Below, piece after piece: positions 43,412 to 56,200 of a stretch of DNA of 64,000 nucleotides. The position numbers and the translations under genes are program-made. The DNA comes from Azolla caroliniana. Its lineage: Eukaryota; Polypodiophyta. The stretch is from assembly GCA_043228905.1 (NCBI GenBank), contig JBHGNT010000006.1, positions 7,006,001-7,070,000 of the forward strand. The letters run 5' to 3'. How positions within the stretch are numbered: the stretch's first letter is position 1; the number at the start of each line of letters is the position of its first letter. The notes under the pieces were generated by a model. It worked only from the letters and a program-made list of their open reading frames with translations. It did no database searches and had not been told where the DNA came from.

Positions 43412-43679
43412 AAGAGCCTGTGAGAGATAATAAGAAAGACACCTGCATGTGAGATGATGCTGCTATGAGGTTCCATATAGCTCCTTCTCTGCTATGAGGT
43501 TCCATATATGAGGTAAAAAGCAGGCAAGGGGGGGAGGGAGCTCCCCAATGGTCCAACAAAGGAAAGGAGATGGTGTGAGCAGAGAGGTGGTCAGGGAGGC
43601 AAGGCTTGGCATATTGCCAGGCTTCAAAGAGAAGACCTCTCTCTGTCTCTGTTCTCTCTATTTGGGCTCCCCTGCCCAT
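43356..43679 (-). other. Upstream ORF overlapping the PPR start, 107 codons
   Basis: ATG at 43679 opens a frame (MGRGAQIERTETERG) that overlaps the first 56 bases of the PPR frame. If the transcript starts upstream, this would be a large inhibitory uORF. It may equally be a chance frame; part of it lies over a direct repeat containing GAGGTTCCATATA. Confidence 0.3.
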
Positions 43680-43689
43680 TTTTCAGAAG

Positions 43690-45832
43690 CTTAATTCCAT
43701 TATCTGACCCAACCCACTCCACATGAAACCCAAACTTGTATCGGCCCGCCCGCGAATGAAATTTAGCTCACACTTCGGGACAATCGGTGACTCAACTCGT
43801 GGGCTAGAGATTTACTAAAATCCCAGGAGACCCATTGACAAAAGATTTGAAAGCGCATCATCGACGATTCAACATGCCCCCCCCCCCCCCCCCCCCATCA
43901 CAGAAAAAATCGGTACCCAATATGCTTGGTAAATTATTGAATTGAAACCCCCACATTTGTAGCTATGCTAGATCTTCTTATTTGTCATATAGATGATCTA
44001 ATGTTTTTTTTTTTTTTTTTGTTCGTGCGTTTTGGTTCTCTTTGAGCCAAAGATATTCTTGAGGAATTTCAAAGATGCTTGGCCGTCCCGCCGTCCCTAT
44101 GTGTTGGCCCGACGCGTTACTTTACATGTATGTCTTTATGTACGTTTCCTAAATTCTCCAAAATGATGAAAATGATCTTAGAAATAGGTATTGAGAAAGT
44201 ATCGTCGTAACTGAATACACGATAAAATGTCTACTATTGACTTCTTGTTGTTATGTATAGGTGTGGTTTTCTATACTAGGCTAGAGAGGGAAGTGGCACG
44301 ATCAATTTGTTGTTGACATGAAAGAAGTGTCAATTTGAGCCCTCTTATTTTCACGAACTGATTGGATACTTACAAGATACTTTAGTAGATGTGTCCACGA
44401 CTTGTTTCTTTGGGAAAGTTTTCAAATGCAGCCAACCCTCATATTGTTGAACACATGAAAAGTGCCCTTAAAAAAGGCAATTTCTTTTGTTTTGTCTTCT
44501 TCTTTCCTATGATTTGTCTTATTCCCATGGTATTGTTCTATTATTTATTGTGGAATTGGTATTTAGCTTTGAACCATCCACTACAATCAATATTTATTAT
44601 TCAAAAATATCAAAAAATCATCATATTTCTCTGTAGGCTCTAAAAGGCCTATTTCTAACTTGAGGATTACCCTAATATTGATTGGATTTTACGTTGTTGG
44701 TTCTATTGTTGTAGCTTTCAAGCATTCATGAGTTGTTTGTATTGCAAAAGAAAATTAGGGATTTAGATGATATTAAAACATAACCCTTATAGGTCCTGAA
44801 GTTTAAGGAAATTTAAAATATTGCTTCTCATTCTCACATGTTGAAAATGTGTGGACAAATCTTTCTCAATATTAAATTATTTGTCCAGTTACAAGCAAGA
44901 CCTTCACATCTCATGATACAAGCAAATTGGTCACGTTTGTTTCCTTGCATTTAACATTATCTTCTTTATGAATTTCTATGCATCGGCCAACAATAGTCTC
45001 TTGACTTGAACCAATCATCTATTGACTTGATGATAAGTTTTTTGGACCTACCCAAAGGGCAGTACCATTGGGCAATGTAAAATAGTTTTCTCAAAGACAA
45101 TAGAAATCCTTGATTTTCATATTTTACTTGTTTCCATTTCTTGGTTTCAATCATGTATGAATTCATTCTTTCTCCTCTTTTAAAGATTTTTTTCTCTTTT
45201 CTTTATTATAAAGGTTCGAGATTCCCTTGGATTTTTTTATACTTTCTCTACGTACCAGTTAATGTTTTCTTAAGAAAAGGGTTAATGTTTTCTCAATTTT
45301 TGAAGTAATATACTAAGGTGAATCTTTCAACAACAAAAAAAAAAGGTTTATGTTCACATGATTGAGCGTTGTAAAACTGTTATTAGCAAAATTATTTGAC
45401 AACATTGGTATTGACACTTTTCTTCCAAAGAAACCTGCATATACACAAAATATTGCTAAGGGATCACCTTCCTTCAAGAAATTAGTCACAAGACCAACAA
45501 CCTATGTGTGCTTCATTCACAAAGTTGAAGTGGAACAATAACTAGTTGTGATATCATTAAGATGGGTACACAAGTGTGCATATTGTTTTGTGGGGTTAAA
45601 CCTCCTTACCAAGGTCATGTGAGGGATAAATTATCATTCATCTTTTTGCTAGTTAATAGCGGCAAGGGTATGAATGGTCATCAATTGTTCCCAAACTACT
45701 AAGAATTGAATCATTATGACACATTCTACTAACCCTTTAACAATGATTAATTAAGTAAGTGAGAAATTAGTGTACCTAAACACCTTTGCTAATTGAGTTG
45801 ATCACACTCATTATAAGTGAGTAGGACACCTT

Positions 45833-45837
<5 letters not shown>
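43690..45837. other. Intergenic, homopolymers only
   Basis: A run of 20 C at 43877-43896 and of 17 T at 44004-44020. The remainder is AT-rich with no supportable gene. Confidence 0.6.

Positions 45838-45872
<35 letters not shown>
45838..45872. repeat. (GA)n microsatellite
   Basis: About 17 GA units directly in front of the tRNA-like sequence. Confidence 0.9.
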
Positions 45873-45875
<3 letters not shown>

Positions 45876-46130
45876 CAATTGGTAAGGTTGCCCAATGGAG
45901 ACCAAGAGATCATGGGTTCAACCCCCACATTCCACAGTGGCATCTAGTGAATTAAGAGATATGTATGAAGTACATAATAGAGAGGTGAGTAAAATTGGGT
46001 ATGCCTACATTCACAGTGGCATCTAATGAATTAAAAGAGATATGTATGAAGTGTCTAGTAGAGAGAAGTGAGTAAAATTGGGTTTTGAACCCAAGACATA
46101 GTGCTTGTAGTGTGTAACAACTATTTTTAA
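45871..46130 (+). mobile_element. tRNA-derived SINE-like relic
   Basis: GAGCTCAATTGGTAAGG (45871-45887) resembles a tRNA A box and GGTTCAACCCC (45915-45925) a B box, 33 bp apart, as in tRNA-headed SINEs. The body downstream contains a ~75-bp unit duplicated in tandem (ACAGTGGCATCTA(G/A)TGAATTA). A normal tRNA fold is not apparent, so a functional tRNA gene is unlikely. Confidence 0.5.
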
Positions 46131-47000
46131 AAGAGAGAGAGAGATGTTAAAGATTGTTGTATGGGGATCTTGTCCCAAGAGGAGATAGACTTATGTCATC
46201 TAGTTTTACAACACTTGAGAGGGTTTCCCTTGCATTATCACTATTTATGAAGTAGTGAAGATAGCACAGGGTGTATTATCATTTTATTTTAATAACAAAC
46301 ATTGATTTACGAAAAAAAAAACATTGTTTTTTTATGTATCTTTCGGCTCCAATTTCCGGTTCCTTTGTTCTTTTGCTCAATTCAAAGCTTGCATAGTGAG
46401 CGCTCTAAAGATTAATTGCATGTCTCATTTGGTGGTTTTTGTGGAATGTTACAAGCAAAATTGTCGTTTGGTTGTATGCATCTCACGGGTGATTGCTTTG
46501 TTTCCATCTCCAACAAAATTACTTATAAGTGAGCTCTCTCATATTTTTTGGATGTTAGTGTTTTCATGAAATTCAATATGGGTGCGTCTCCGAATTCCTT
46601 AAAGGATGCATGCATGGTTGAGTTAGTCGCGATTCCAAGAGGGGATGGTAAAGGACAACGATGTACTGGAGGTGATAGTAATGATATATTTTATGTTGAT
46701 ATGCAATGTGACAAGATGATACTAAGAGGGATGATAGTCATTGGGAACATTTAAGATGCATGGCAAATATTTTGGTGGAAGATTGTATAAGGGAGAATGT
46801 AAAAGTTGTTGAGAAGTTTGTTGATGATGAAGTGGCTAAGGTAGAAATAGACAATAAGGAGTTTTTGGGCTCATTTGCTTCTTTTTTATAGAGGGGTCAT
46901 ATTGTTTTTCATGCGGAAGATACCTTTCCTTTGGAGGGTCAAAAAATGGTTATGCAGGATTTTACAAGCTGGTGGTGTTCAAGATGTTTATGGCTGGTTT

Positions 47001-47020
47001 GAGAGGATGATCAGCCACAT

Positions 47021-47058
<38 letters not shown>

Positions 47059-47239
47059 TAGTGGGGAATCTTCCGCAATGGGCGAAATCCTGACGAAGCA
47101 ATGTCGTGTGGAGGTAGAAGGCCCACGGGTCGTAAACTCCTTTTCTCAGAGAAGAAGCAATGACGGTATCTGAGGAATAAGCATCGGCTAACTCTGTGCC
47201 AACAGCCGCGGTAAGACAGGGGATGCAAGCATTATCCGG
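47001..47239 (+). pseudogene. Nuclear plastid-DNA insert: 16S rRNA fragment (239 bp)
   Basis: It matches the region of plastid 16S rRNA from GAGAGGATGATCAGCCACA through CTCCTACGGGAGGCAG to the 530-loop CAGCCGCGGTAA and on to GCATTATCCGG. Most of the differences that I recognise from the usual plastid sequence are C-to-T or G-to-A changes, the pattern of deaminated methylcytosine in nuclear copies. Flanking LINE sequence continues on both sides. Confidence 0.88.
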
Positions 47240-48193
47240 GTTTTTATGAGGTTGTTTTGGTATCACAGGGGCATAAAGAGAAATTACTCAATAAATTGCG
47301 AAATTTTTATGAGAAAAGTTTGGTTCATATTGTTCCGTGGAGGCCACTAGTGAAATACCATGATATATCGAAGCAAGTCTAGTGTCTTGTATGGATTTGA
47401 GGTAGGGTGCAGATATGTAGTGGTCTGGCCAATATTACGATCATCAATGGAAAAGTTGGGAAAGATCTTGGTGCCTCCTAGTGCTAATGCACAAAATTGA
47501 TATAAAATGTGTATTATTTGGAATACCGCTATAAAGAGGCCAAGTTATTTACAAATTGCATGTTCTTGTATGCCTCTTATGTATTTTCAGCTTAAATGGG
47601 GTACATTTGCATGACATTGTTTCCACTGTGGTGTGTTAGGGCATTTTATGGCCGAGTGTCCTCAAAAAATAAATAATGTAGTGGAAGTGGTACACGAATA
47701 GCCTATAAATCATGATCAAATTCAAATGCCGACAATCTTAGACTAAATAAAGGAACAACAGATTGTGAATGACAATGATGGAAAGATTTTAGAGGATGAA
47801 GGGCAATGGTCAATATTTTCTAGAAAGATGAAGAAGTTTAATAAGAATGTTGGGCATTGTCACAGACACACCTCACTTTGTCGTGATAGGCATAATGTAT
47901 CTATGGAGAAGGCAACACTGATTCAACAAATAAATTCCATGCAAAATAGACCATGGGGTCGTCAAGAGGACCATCCAAGGAATTTGCCTTTCGATAACGA
48001 AGGTAATTTGTATGTTCCTTGGAATAAATGGAAACGGGTGCCTTATTCATAAGAGGAGTCATCGGGGTCTAGATTTTTGCATTCCCATAGTAATTTTTAT
48101 GCAATCTTAAAGGATTTATTTCAAGATATGGCAAAAACATTAGTAGTGAAGGAGATAGAGATTTCAAAAGAAAATATGAAGACCACATAGAAT

Positions 48194-48805
48194 GTGAGGG
48201 GATTGTGTTGTAGATTTAGAATGCATGAGGTTTGGAGGATTGTGTTAAGTGAGCAATGGGATGTTTTATGTGTAGTGGAGCATAAAGAACATCGTAATGC
48301 GCGATTAATTAGTTATTCTACATGTTATACACTATGTTATGGTGGCAATGTTCACGGAGATTATTCTGGGATTGTCATGTTTATAAGAGATAAATTTCAC
48401 TCGAAAGGAATTGTTTCATATGAATTTGGAAGATTTATCGTAGTTGGGATATGTTATTATGGGCAAATTATTTGGTTAGTTAGTATATATGTATCAAATG
48501 TTTCACGAGAACAAAAGTTGTTATGGAGACCTCTAAATTCAATGCTTAATAATGGTAGACCGGGTTTATTGATGGGAGATTTTACTGTTTGTTGTGAGAC
48601 AGATCAATCAACATCTATCCACACTATTATGGATGGACAAGAGGCTCAAGAGTGGGGTGATTTTGAGAGTGAAGTTATGTTAAGGGACGTATGGAAATGG
48701 ATCAAGGGAGATGAACATGGTTATACCTTTCAATCGGCTCAATATAAGGATACTTGGAGTAGGTTATGTAATGGACATCAATGGGGGTTTTACAAAAGAT
48801 TTTGA
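48194..48805 (+). pseudogene. LINE endonuclease remnant
   Basis: Exonuclease-endonuclease-phosphatase fold region of the LINE. The Glu motif (VVEHKEH) and the GDF motif (LLMGDFTVC) are recognisable, while the C-terminal SDH motif is not visible in frame. Normally it nicks target DNA to prime reverse transcription. Confidence 0.65.
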
Positions 48806-49599
48806 ATATTTTAGTGTCTTATGGGTCAATTATACAAATAATTTCCCATTACTTTTTGAATTCACTCACCACTCAATTAGAGCTTTTTACGAGTTATTAG
48901 GAAAACCATTGTTGATTTTCAATTCCTCGCTTTGGGATCATGTGGTCTTCCATGCCTATATGTTTCAATTGATTAACGGTACATTTGCTTTTCGTGTTCA
49001 ATTTGATGGCTATGAAGCATGGGAAGTATTTTTTGCAAATGTTCAAAATTTAACTAGGTATTATGGAATTCACCATGTCTTTAGAAGGAGAAAGGAATTA
49101 AATATGTGGTTAATTTACTTGATAAATGTAACTCATTGTTAACTTATTGGTTGATAGATGTAGAATTGATGAGATATCAAGAGGTATTAATTTATGTGAT
49201 GCATGATCTTATGGTGAAAATTTATCAACATGATGGACTACATCATCTAAGACAAGAAATGGAGGATGCTAATTGTCAATTGCATACGTTTTTTCATGAA
49301 CTCCATGAATCACATGCACAATATAATGTGGTAAGATTAGAGGAGAATGGTATCATGTATTTCGATCCTAGAAGAAATGCATAGAATATTATACACAATC
49401 GTTGGATACATGTACAAGTGTGTATCAATGAAATGTTAAAAAGGATAGAGATGTATTTCTTAATGGAGTGAAAAATCATGTATTATATGATGTGACACAA
49501 TCATTATATGTTTATATTCCAAAGGATGAAGTGAAACACGTCATGTCACATCTTGCTAATGATAAAAGTTATGGGTGGGATAAAATAACAAATGAACTC

Positions 49600-50600
49600 T
49601 TTAAGAATATGTAATTAAGTTAAAGGGGCCTTTTACGGTCTTATTACAAAAGGTGTGGCCTCATTCTTCGAATATCAGTTTGATAAAGCTTTTATCGAAT
49701 GTGCCTTCTCCATCTTTCTTTGCTCATTGGAGGCCTATTTCATTGATGGGGGTAATGTATAAGATTTTTGCAAAGTGATGGCCATTAGATTACATAAGGT
49801 TTTACCGTCTATTATTCATAATGCTCAATATGGGTTCTTAGCAAAAAGAGGCATTTTACATAATATTTTAAATGTTCAAATGGCAATTGACTATGCAAAG
49901 GAGTCTAAACAAGAAATAGTGTTGTTACAATTGGATATCGAGAAATCCTATGATAATGTGGATTGGTCATTTATAAATAAGTTGATGTCTCATATGGGTT
50001 TTCGTGATCGCATATCTAAGTTGATATACACATTAGGGGAGGGTTTGGTTTCACATATGATGTTTAATGGAGGATTAGTACAACTGTTTGACAATGATGC
50101 CCAATCAAACCTTTACAATTCACTATTGTGACACATCCTATTCTTGTTAAGTTACACAATATGGCTATGGAGGAAGAATTGCTTGGACTAAGGTTGCCAT
50201 GAGAGAAGTCATGTATTGTTCAAACTCTTGTAGTGACCATATCATGTTTTTGGCACCTAATCTGGAAAATATTAGTAAGACAAGATATGTGTGGGAATTG
50301 TTTTCAAATACTTCAAGGTTGAGAATTAATATGCATAAATTTTACCTCATTTCATGTACAAAACAATATGTGTTAGGGTTGAGCTAGTCAGAAAGGATAG
50401 TACATTGTGGTATGATTTGTTGTCACCTTGGATATCCAATTGGGGTGAAAGTTTCTCATGTGAAACTTATTGAGTGGGTATCCAAAAAGTTGGAGAATAA
50501 GTCTATGTATTGGAGGTCTCAATTTTGGTTTTTTCATGTACCTGTTAAGGTCGTGCAATCGATTATGGTCTCCATGGTATCTTATTATCTTCCTTTGCTA
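49600..50600 (+). pseudogene. LINE reverse transcriptase remnant
   Basis: The best preserved stretch is 49775-50131 with RT motifs 1-3 (QYGFLAKRGI, QLDIEKSYDNVDW, MGFRDRISKLIY). The YADD box is lost in the frames that follow; fragments such as NSCSDHIMFLAPN at about 50220 suggest the degraded region (usual order FADDTLLF). Confidence 0.65.
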
Positions 50601-51380
50601 CCATGTTAGAAGAAAGCTCTCGAAATGGTGTCACACTCAATGCGGTTGTTGTTATGGAAAAGAAAAGGGAAAAGTGCCTTGTTGTGGTTGGCATGGGATC
50701 ATGTTTGTACTCTGAAGTGTCTTGGTGGGACATCAATATTGAATTTATGAGCATATGGTGGCTCATCGGTTCACTTTCATTCAATTTATGTTTGAGGGTG
50801 TACAACCTTGGACAAAAATGGTGGCATACTCTATAGAGAGGACAGGAATTAAGCTTGGCAACATGACGATTGATGCAAATTGGTGGAATATCATTAATTT
50901 TGAAGGGGATGTCAAATTTGTAGGGCCGTTGATAATTAATCATTTGTTGACATCTTCGCAAAGTATGTATGTTGGTTTTTGTGGAATGACGTCCACCACA
51001 AGAAAGGGGATGTGGCAATTTATTACAAATTAGGTTTTGGCGACATCGAGGTTGTTGAGGTGGGAAGGTAAACAAATTCTTAACCGGGGGCTATGGTTCA
51101 ATTGGAGTATGCGGAATGCATTCACTTTTGATTCGCAAGTTGGGGTGAGAAAATATTTTGTAAGGTCAAAAGGACTTCTTTTGTTGCAATTGACAGTGCT
51201 AGAGAAGTCATGAAACCTCAACCACAAAGAAAGAGAACTCTGCAAAGTCACATAGCATCATATTCATCATTTGAATTTGGTGTGTATGGTGGCATTGAGT
51301 TTGTAGTCATAATAGTATTTAGTTCCATAGAAGGGTTCTATACTTCGTCGTAAGTTAGTAATGGTGGTGTTTTTTTTTCC

Positions 51381-53263
51381 TTTCACAATGAAAGCCATTA
51401 TTGACAAAAAGGAGAGATAGATTCTAGTAAGGCTAAAAGTGAAACACTTGATACGAGAGAGTGAGAGAGAGTCTATTGTGGGGAAATCAAGTAGAAAAGA
51501 GCAAAAAAAGTGGGATTTTTATACCTCCCTTATATTTATAACAATTATTGCCTTTGTGTGCTTTCATAATGTGATTGTTTTACATGTTCTTTCTCTCTTC
51601 CATTACATTGGTTCCTCATTTTTGTTGCCAATACACATGTTGATGAAGCATATTGTAGATTCTTAACAATTGCATATGAGCTATACATCTAATAATAATG
51701 AGATAGACACAACCAACATTGTACCTTTGGGCATTTTGCGCCATCGACAAAGCCAACACAACCATTAAACATAAATGAACCTCATACAAAACTTTTGTTG
51801 CATGCATTCTTTGGAAGACTACGACTTGAGATGCTAAGCCAATCAAGAAATTAAAGACAATTATGATTAACCTTCAAGTAACCAAAGCACATTCTAAAGA
51901 TACTCGTGAAAAATTTGAGACCTTGTTGGGGGCATTTTCAAAAGTTGAATCTCTACGAATGTAAAAAACTCATATGGCAACAACTAATTCATATATAATA
52001 ACAATGTTCTAAAGACACAATGGGCTTCCAAACCCAAACACTTCCAAATGTTGAAATAGATGGACGAGGTCCTTGAACTTGAACATTGAAGGGGCTTTGA
52101 AACAAAAATAGGAGGACCAAACCTCATTCAACTAAATATGTCGTGCACAATGAGCTATTTGGGCCTTTTTCCGCACTTGGATCTTTGCAATGCGTAAAAT
52201 ATAAACACATCCATAAGGCTACAAAACAAACACTTACATCTTATTCATTTATAAAAAAGATTACTTGGCCATAAAAAATTTTATCACCGATGACAACTAT
52301 GCTTTTTTAGGTACAACTTGTTGCAAACATCAAAATATTAGGGGCTACAAACAAAGGACTGTTACATAAAACAACTATCCCTAGATTTCAATGATGCCTT
52401 TTAGACTTGAATATTTGCATACGTTGAGGGAAAGAAAGGGTTGCTCACATAAAGAAGTCCATTATAGCGTTTGTTCATTCATACAAAGCTAAATAATCCA
52501 CAATTGAGAAGTCCAGTTTTCCAAATTCAAACTATTACATACACACCTAGACAAACAATTGAGGCTAAAGTTTTCATGCTCATTTAGTACAAGGGCAACT
52601 AACACAAAGCTACTTCGTTAAGGAATGGGAACTAGACCTTCTCATTCTCCAACCTCCATGGAGGTTGAAAAGCAAAGATGAGGGTCGATGGGATAGACAT
52701 GGAAGAGGGGATGTAGGCATCGGAAAACGCAACACAGGCAAGGGTCAATATGGAATGGAGATGGATGGGGGGGGGGGGGGGGTACAAGCATCGGAAAAAC
52801 CCGGAGAAGGGTCGGTAGAATAGACAAGGACGAGACTATAAAGCACTAGTGATGAAACTAGTAGCATTTCGGATGATTACATATGGACTCGATCGAACCT
52901 TCAGAAGTGCATGGAGGTAATGGCAATGAGCGTGTTCACGGATTGGCCAGGGAGACTGGACTGGTCACTGGAGGCCTCTCTGGGGAAGTTTTGGGCGGTT
53001 TCACACTCACGGATGGTCGGGCAGAAGAGCCAACCAAAACTTGATGACCATGATGATGATGATGATGATGATGATGAGACTATGTATGTATATGTACATG
53101 GAAGAAAGCATCTGTCTCCCCTGTTTCTCTTTGTGAAGCCTCTGCTGGAGAAGCAGGCACAGATGAAGGAGGAACAGAGGAATGAATGATGGTTGGTATA
53201 TCTAGTCCTTGTTAGAGAAGAAGAAGAAGAAGAGGAGGAAGAGGAAAGAAAGAAGGCAGAGAC
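51381..53263. other. Intergenic, no gene seen
   Basis: AT-rich. A 16-base G run lies at 52767-52782, a (GAT)n run at about 53050-53076, and a GAAGA-rich purine tract at 53215-53250 just upstream of the next gene, which probably belongs to its 5' untranslated leader. Confidence 0.55.
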
Positions 53264-56200
53264 ATGGTCGACCTTGCACGCCCTTCTTTGTCTTCTTCTA
53301 TCGCCATGAGAGCTCCAATGGCTTACCATAGCTGTGAGACTACTGATCCTGACACAGATTTTGCTTATCTCAGTAAAAGGCTTTCTGTTCTGTTAGGAGA
53401 TGCTCAGAAAGCTTTTGAAGGAGAAGGATTTGCTGATAAACTAGGATCCATGGGAGGTGGCTATGGTTCTTTTCTTCCTACTCGAACTCGAGATCATCCG
53501 GACGTTCATCAAGATTTCAGGTGTTCTAATACCAATTCTTCTGTGCTTGCTAGGAGAGATGCTTTGATGCAGAAAGCAAAGACGAAACATTCAGTTTTGG
53601 ATGGGAATAGAGATGATTATGTTGAAGTCATCGATGATGTTGTTGTTGATGACGATGATGGTGATGGCGATGATCACCGTGGTCAGGCTCTTGGTGGTAT
53701 TTTGAATGGAATAAATGCGGTTAATGCTAATAATATTGTAGATAGTTCATTAATGGTTGACGATGTTGTTAAACATGCTGTCGTTCCTCACAAGAAGGTT
53801 GTTTTGAGGATCAAGATAGGGTCAGAGAGTGATCAAAAGAAGAAAAATTCAACAGTGTATAGTGAATTTGGCCTTTGTAACTCATCCCCTAGCTGTGATG
53901 ATGATGGTGAGAATGAAGATGATAATGAAATATCTGATTTTGGCTTTGATTTTGATTCGAGTCCTGAAAAGTCACCAATGAGCATTATTAGGGTCATGAC
54001 TTTAGGCCACATTCCAGATGGAAGATTACTTTCACCATCTCTTCCTGATCTGGTCGAGGAAAATGCTCTTCAAAAGGAAAGGCTAGGGTCTGATAAATGT
54101 GATTATCGGAATCTGGTCAAGATGAACGTTGGAATATCCGAGGGACATGGTGTACAAAACGAAAGGTGTTTGTCCAAGAAAGACGAGTCTCGGAGTCTGA
54201 TTAAGGCGGATGCTGGAAGAAATGAATCAGGCTGGGAGAAAGGAGAGGGAATGAAAGTGGAAGCTTCTGCTGAGAAAGGTCATGGAAACAGTAAGAGTGA
54301 TGATAAGAGAAGTTTCAATTATGAATCCAAGAAAGTCGAATTGAAACGAGACAAGGGGAGGTCATCAATAGATAGTGGTAAACATCCTAAGCTGTCTTCA
54401 AAATCTTATTCATCAAAAATTGCTGAGAATAGGGTGAAAAGAGAAGCCACAGATGCTGTGATGAGTGGTTCTGATGGAACGATAATGTCACAAGGAAAGT
54501 TGAAGTTGGACAAAGTTCTATCAAAGCATGACTTTCGAGAAACAGATCATACGCAAAAAGGGTATTGCTCTCCATTTGAGTCTCAAAACAATGCTATTCA
54601 GAGGGTACATAGAGTCGAGAAACCAGCACCGTCAGCATCTCAAGATAGTAGTATGTTTGAACCATTTGATCACATTGTTCACAATAAAAAAGACGTACTT
54701 AAAGAAGCATCACCATCATTGGAATCAGGAATGATTAGGAAGCGTCCATTTGAAGCTGATACAGAGCTTGTCAGGCAAGGTAAAAGGAGATCTTCATTAA
54801 AAGGAAATAATGATTTGTATGAGGCAACAAATTTGAGCCCTTGCGAAAAGAGGAAAACTTTGAAAACTAGCAACCCATGGAACTCTGCTGAACTTGTTGC
54901 TGACGTTTCTGTCAGTAGTAGGGAGGTTTATAAGGATGCCACTGATAATCGAGAACATTGGAAAGATCCTTTAGAAGAAGCTTATACATCTCGAGGCCCA
55001 ACTAAATATAGAGGAAAAGAACATCCTAAAGAAGCATGGAAAAACTCTACAAAAGACAAAGATCCATCACTATGGGGTGTATCTAAAGATGCAATGAACA
55101 TGGAATCAAGTAAAGCACTGGAGCATTCTTCCAAATCACTTAGTAAAGGAATCCAAAAGAAATGCTCAGCAAAATCACAAAGGATAGAGATGACTGAGCT
55201 GAGGAAGGAGGAGAAATTACTCAAGGAAAAGGTCGAGCCTAGGTTACCGAAGAAAGATGCTTCTAGATTATATGAGCAAAGTCTTAAAGAATCAGCTTTA
55301 CAAGACATGCTCAGATCAGAACAAATGAGCTTTCAAGCTCCAGCTTGTACTCAAATAAATTCATCTAGTGGGCATCTCGATCCTGTTAGTAGCAATCCCT
55401 TACCTGCTCTAGGTGTATTGATAACTGAAAATTGGGTATTATGTGATAAATGTGAACAGTGGAGGCTTCTACCCTCTGGAGTGGCAAACGAAAATTTACC
55501 CAAGAAGTGGTTATGCAAGATGCTTGATTGGTTACAACCAGGAATGAATAATTGCAGCATTCCTGAAGAGACCACAACCGAAGCAACTCGTGTTCTTAAC
55601 CATAATCTTCAAGCATCTATTCCAGTAGAGAAAACCAGTACACTGCCAACTTTGCCACTTTCACAAGAACATTTCATGGAAACTAATGTAGCCTCTGCAA
55701 TTAGAAATGCTGGTCAAGTTACGAAGGTTATTGATAAGAACAGAGTGGCTATAGGCAAGAAGAGGAAGGTTCATGCAACACCATCTAATGAAAATATTTC
55801 TAATAAGTGTGATGATGATGGGCTGCAGATACGTGCTGATGATAGCCATGTGAATAGAGCAATCCAGGAGGTACACCAGGTGCGGTCTAGGAGTGTAGAT
55901 TCAGGCCATGCACAGGCTACAGAAGAAGTGGAAGTGAAGGGGTTGGATAGGAGGAAGGAAAGAGCAAAAGAAAGAGATAACAAGGAGAAGGAAAGGGTGA
56001 AGAATGAAATGGAAAAACAGAAAAAGTTGAAGGAAAGGGAGAAAAAGGCAAATGAAACGGAGAAACAAAGACAGGAAACACGAACACCAAAAGTTCCGTG
56101 TCTGAGCGATTTTACAATACCTCTCGTAGGAAAGGAAAGAGGCCAATCGACTGCCGTTTTTGTTATACAAGAAGCAATGAATTTAAAGCAACGTGCAGAG

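Larger units (their letters stand above)
46540..51380 (+). mobile_element. Decayed L1-like LINE
   Basis: In order: an ORF1 remnant ending in a CCHC knuckle (CFHCGVLGHFMAEC, about 47618-47659), a degenerate endonuclease (48194-48805; WDVLCVVEHKEH, LLMGDFTVC), and a reverse transcriptase (49775-50131; NAQYGFLAKRGILHNIL, LLQLDIEKSYDNVDW), followed by fragments to about 51,300. The order and LDIEKSYD motif are those of plant L1. Many stops and frame changes make it inactive. A plastid rRNA segment interrupts ORF1. The ends are not sharply defined. Confidence 0.75.

Noticed and set aside
45871-45945. A functional tRNA gene
   Set aside because: A- and B-box-like motifs are present, but I cannot form a cloverleaf with an acceptor stem; a SINE relic is the better reading.
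47001-47239. Functional 16S rRNA gene or bacterial contamination
   Set aside because: Only 239 bp of about 1.5 kb is present, it carries many transitions and is embedded in LINE sequence; it is an old plastid-derived insert.
52901-53329. Ser-rich minus-strand ORF opposite the CW gene leader
   Set aside because: The poly-Ser is the complement of (GAT)n and GAAGA tracts; it is a shadow frame.
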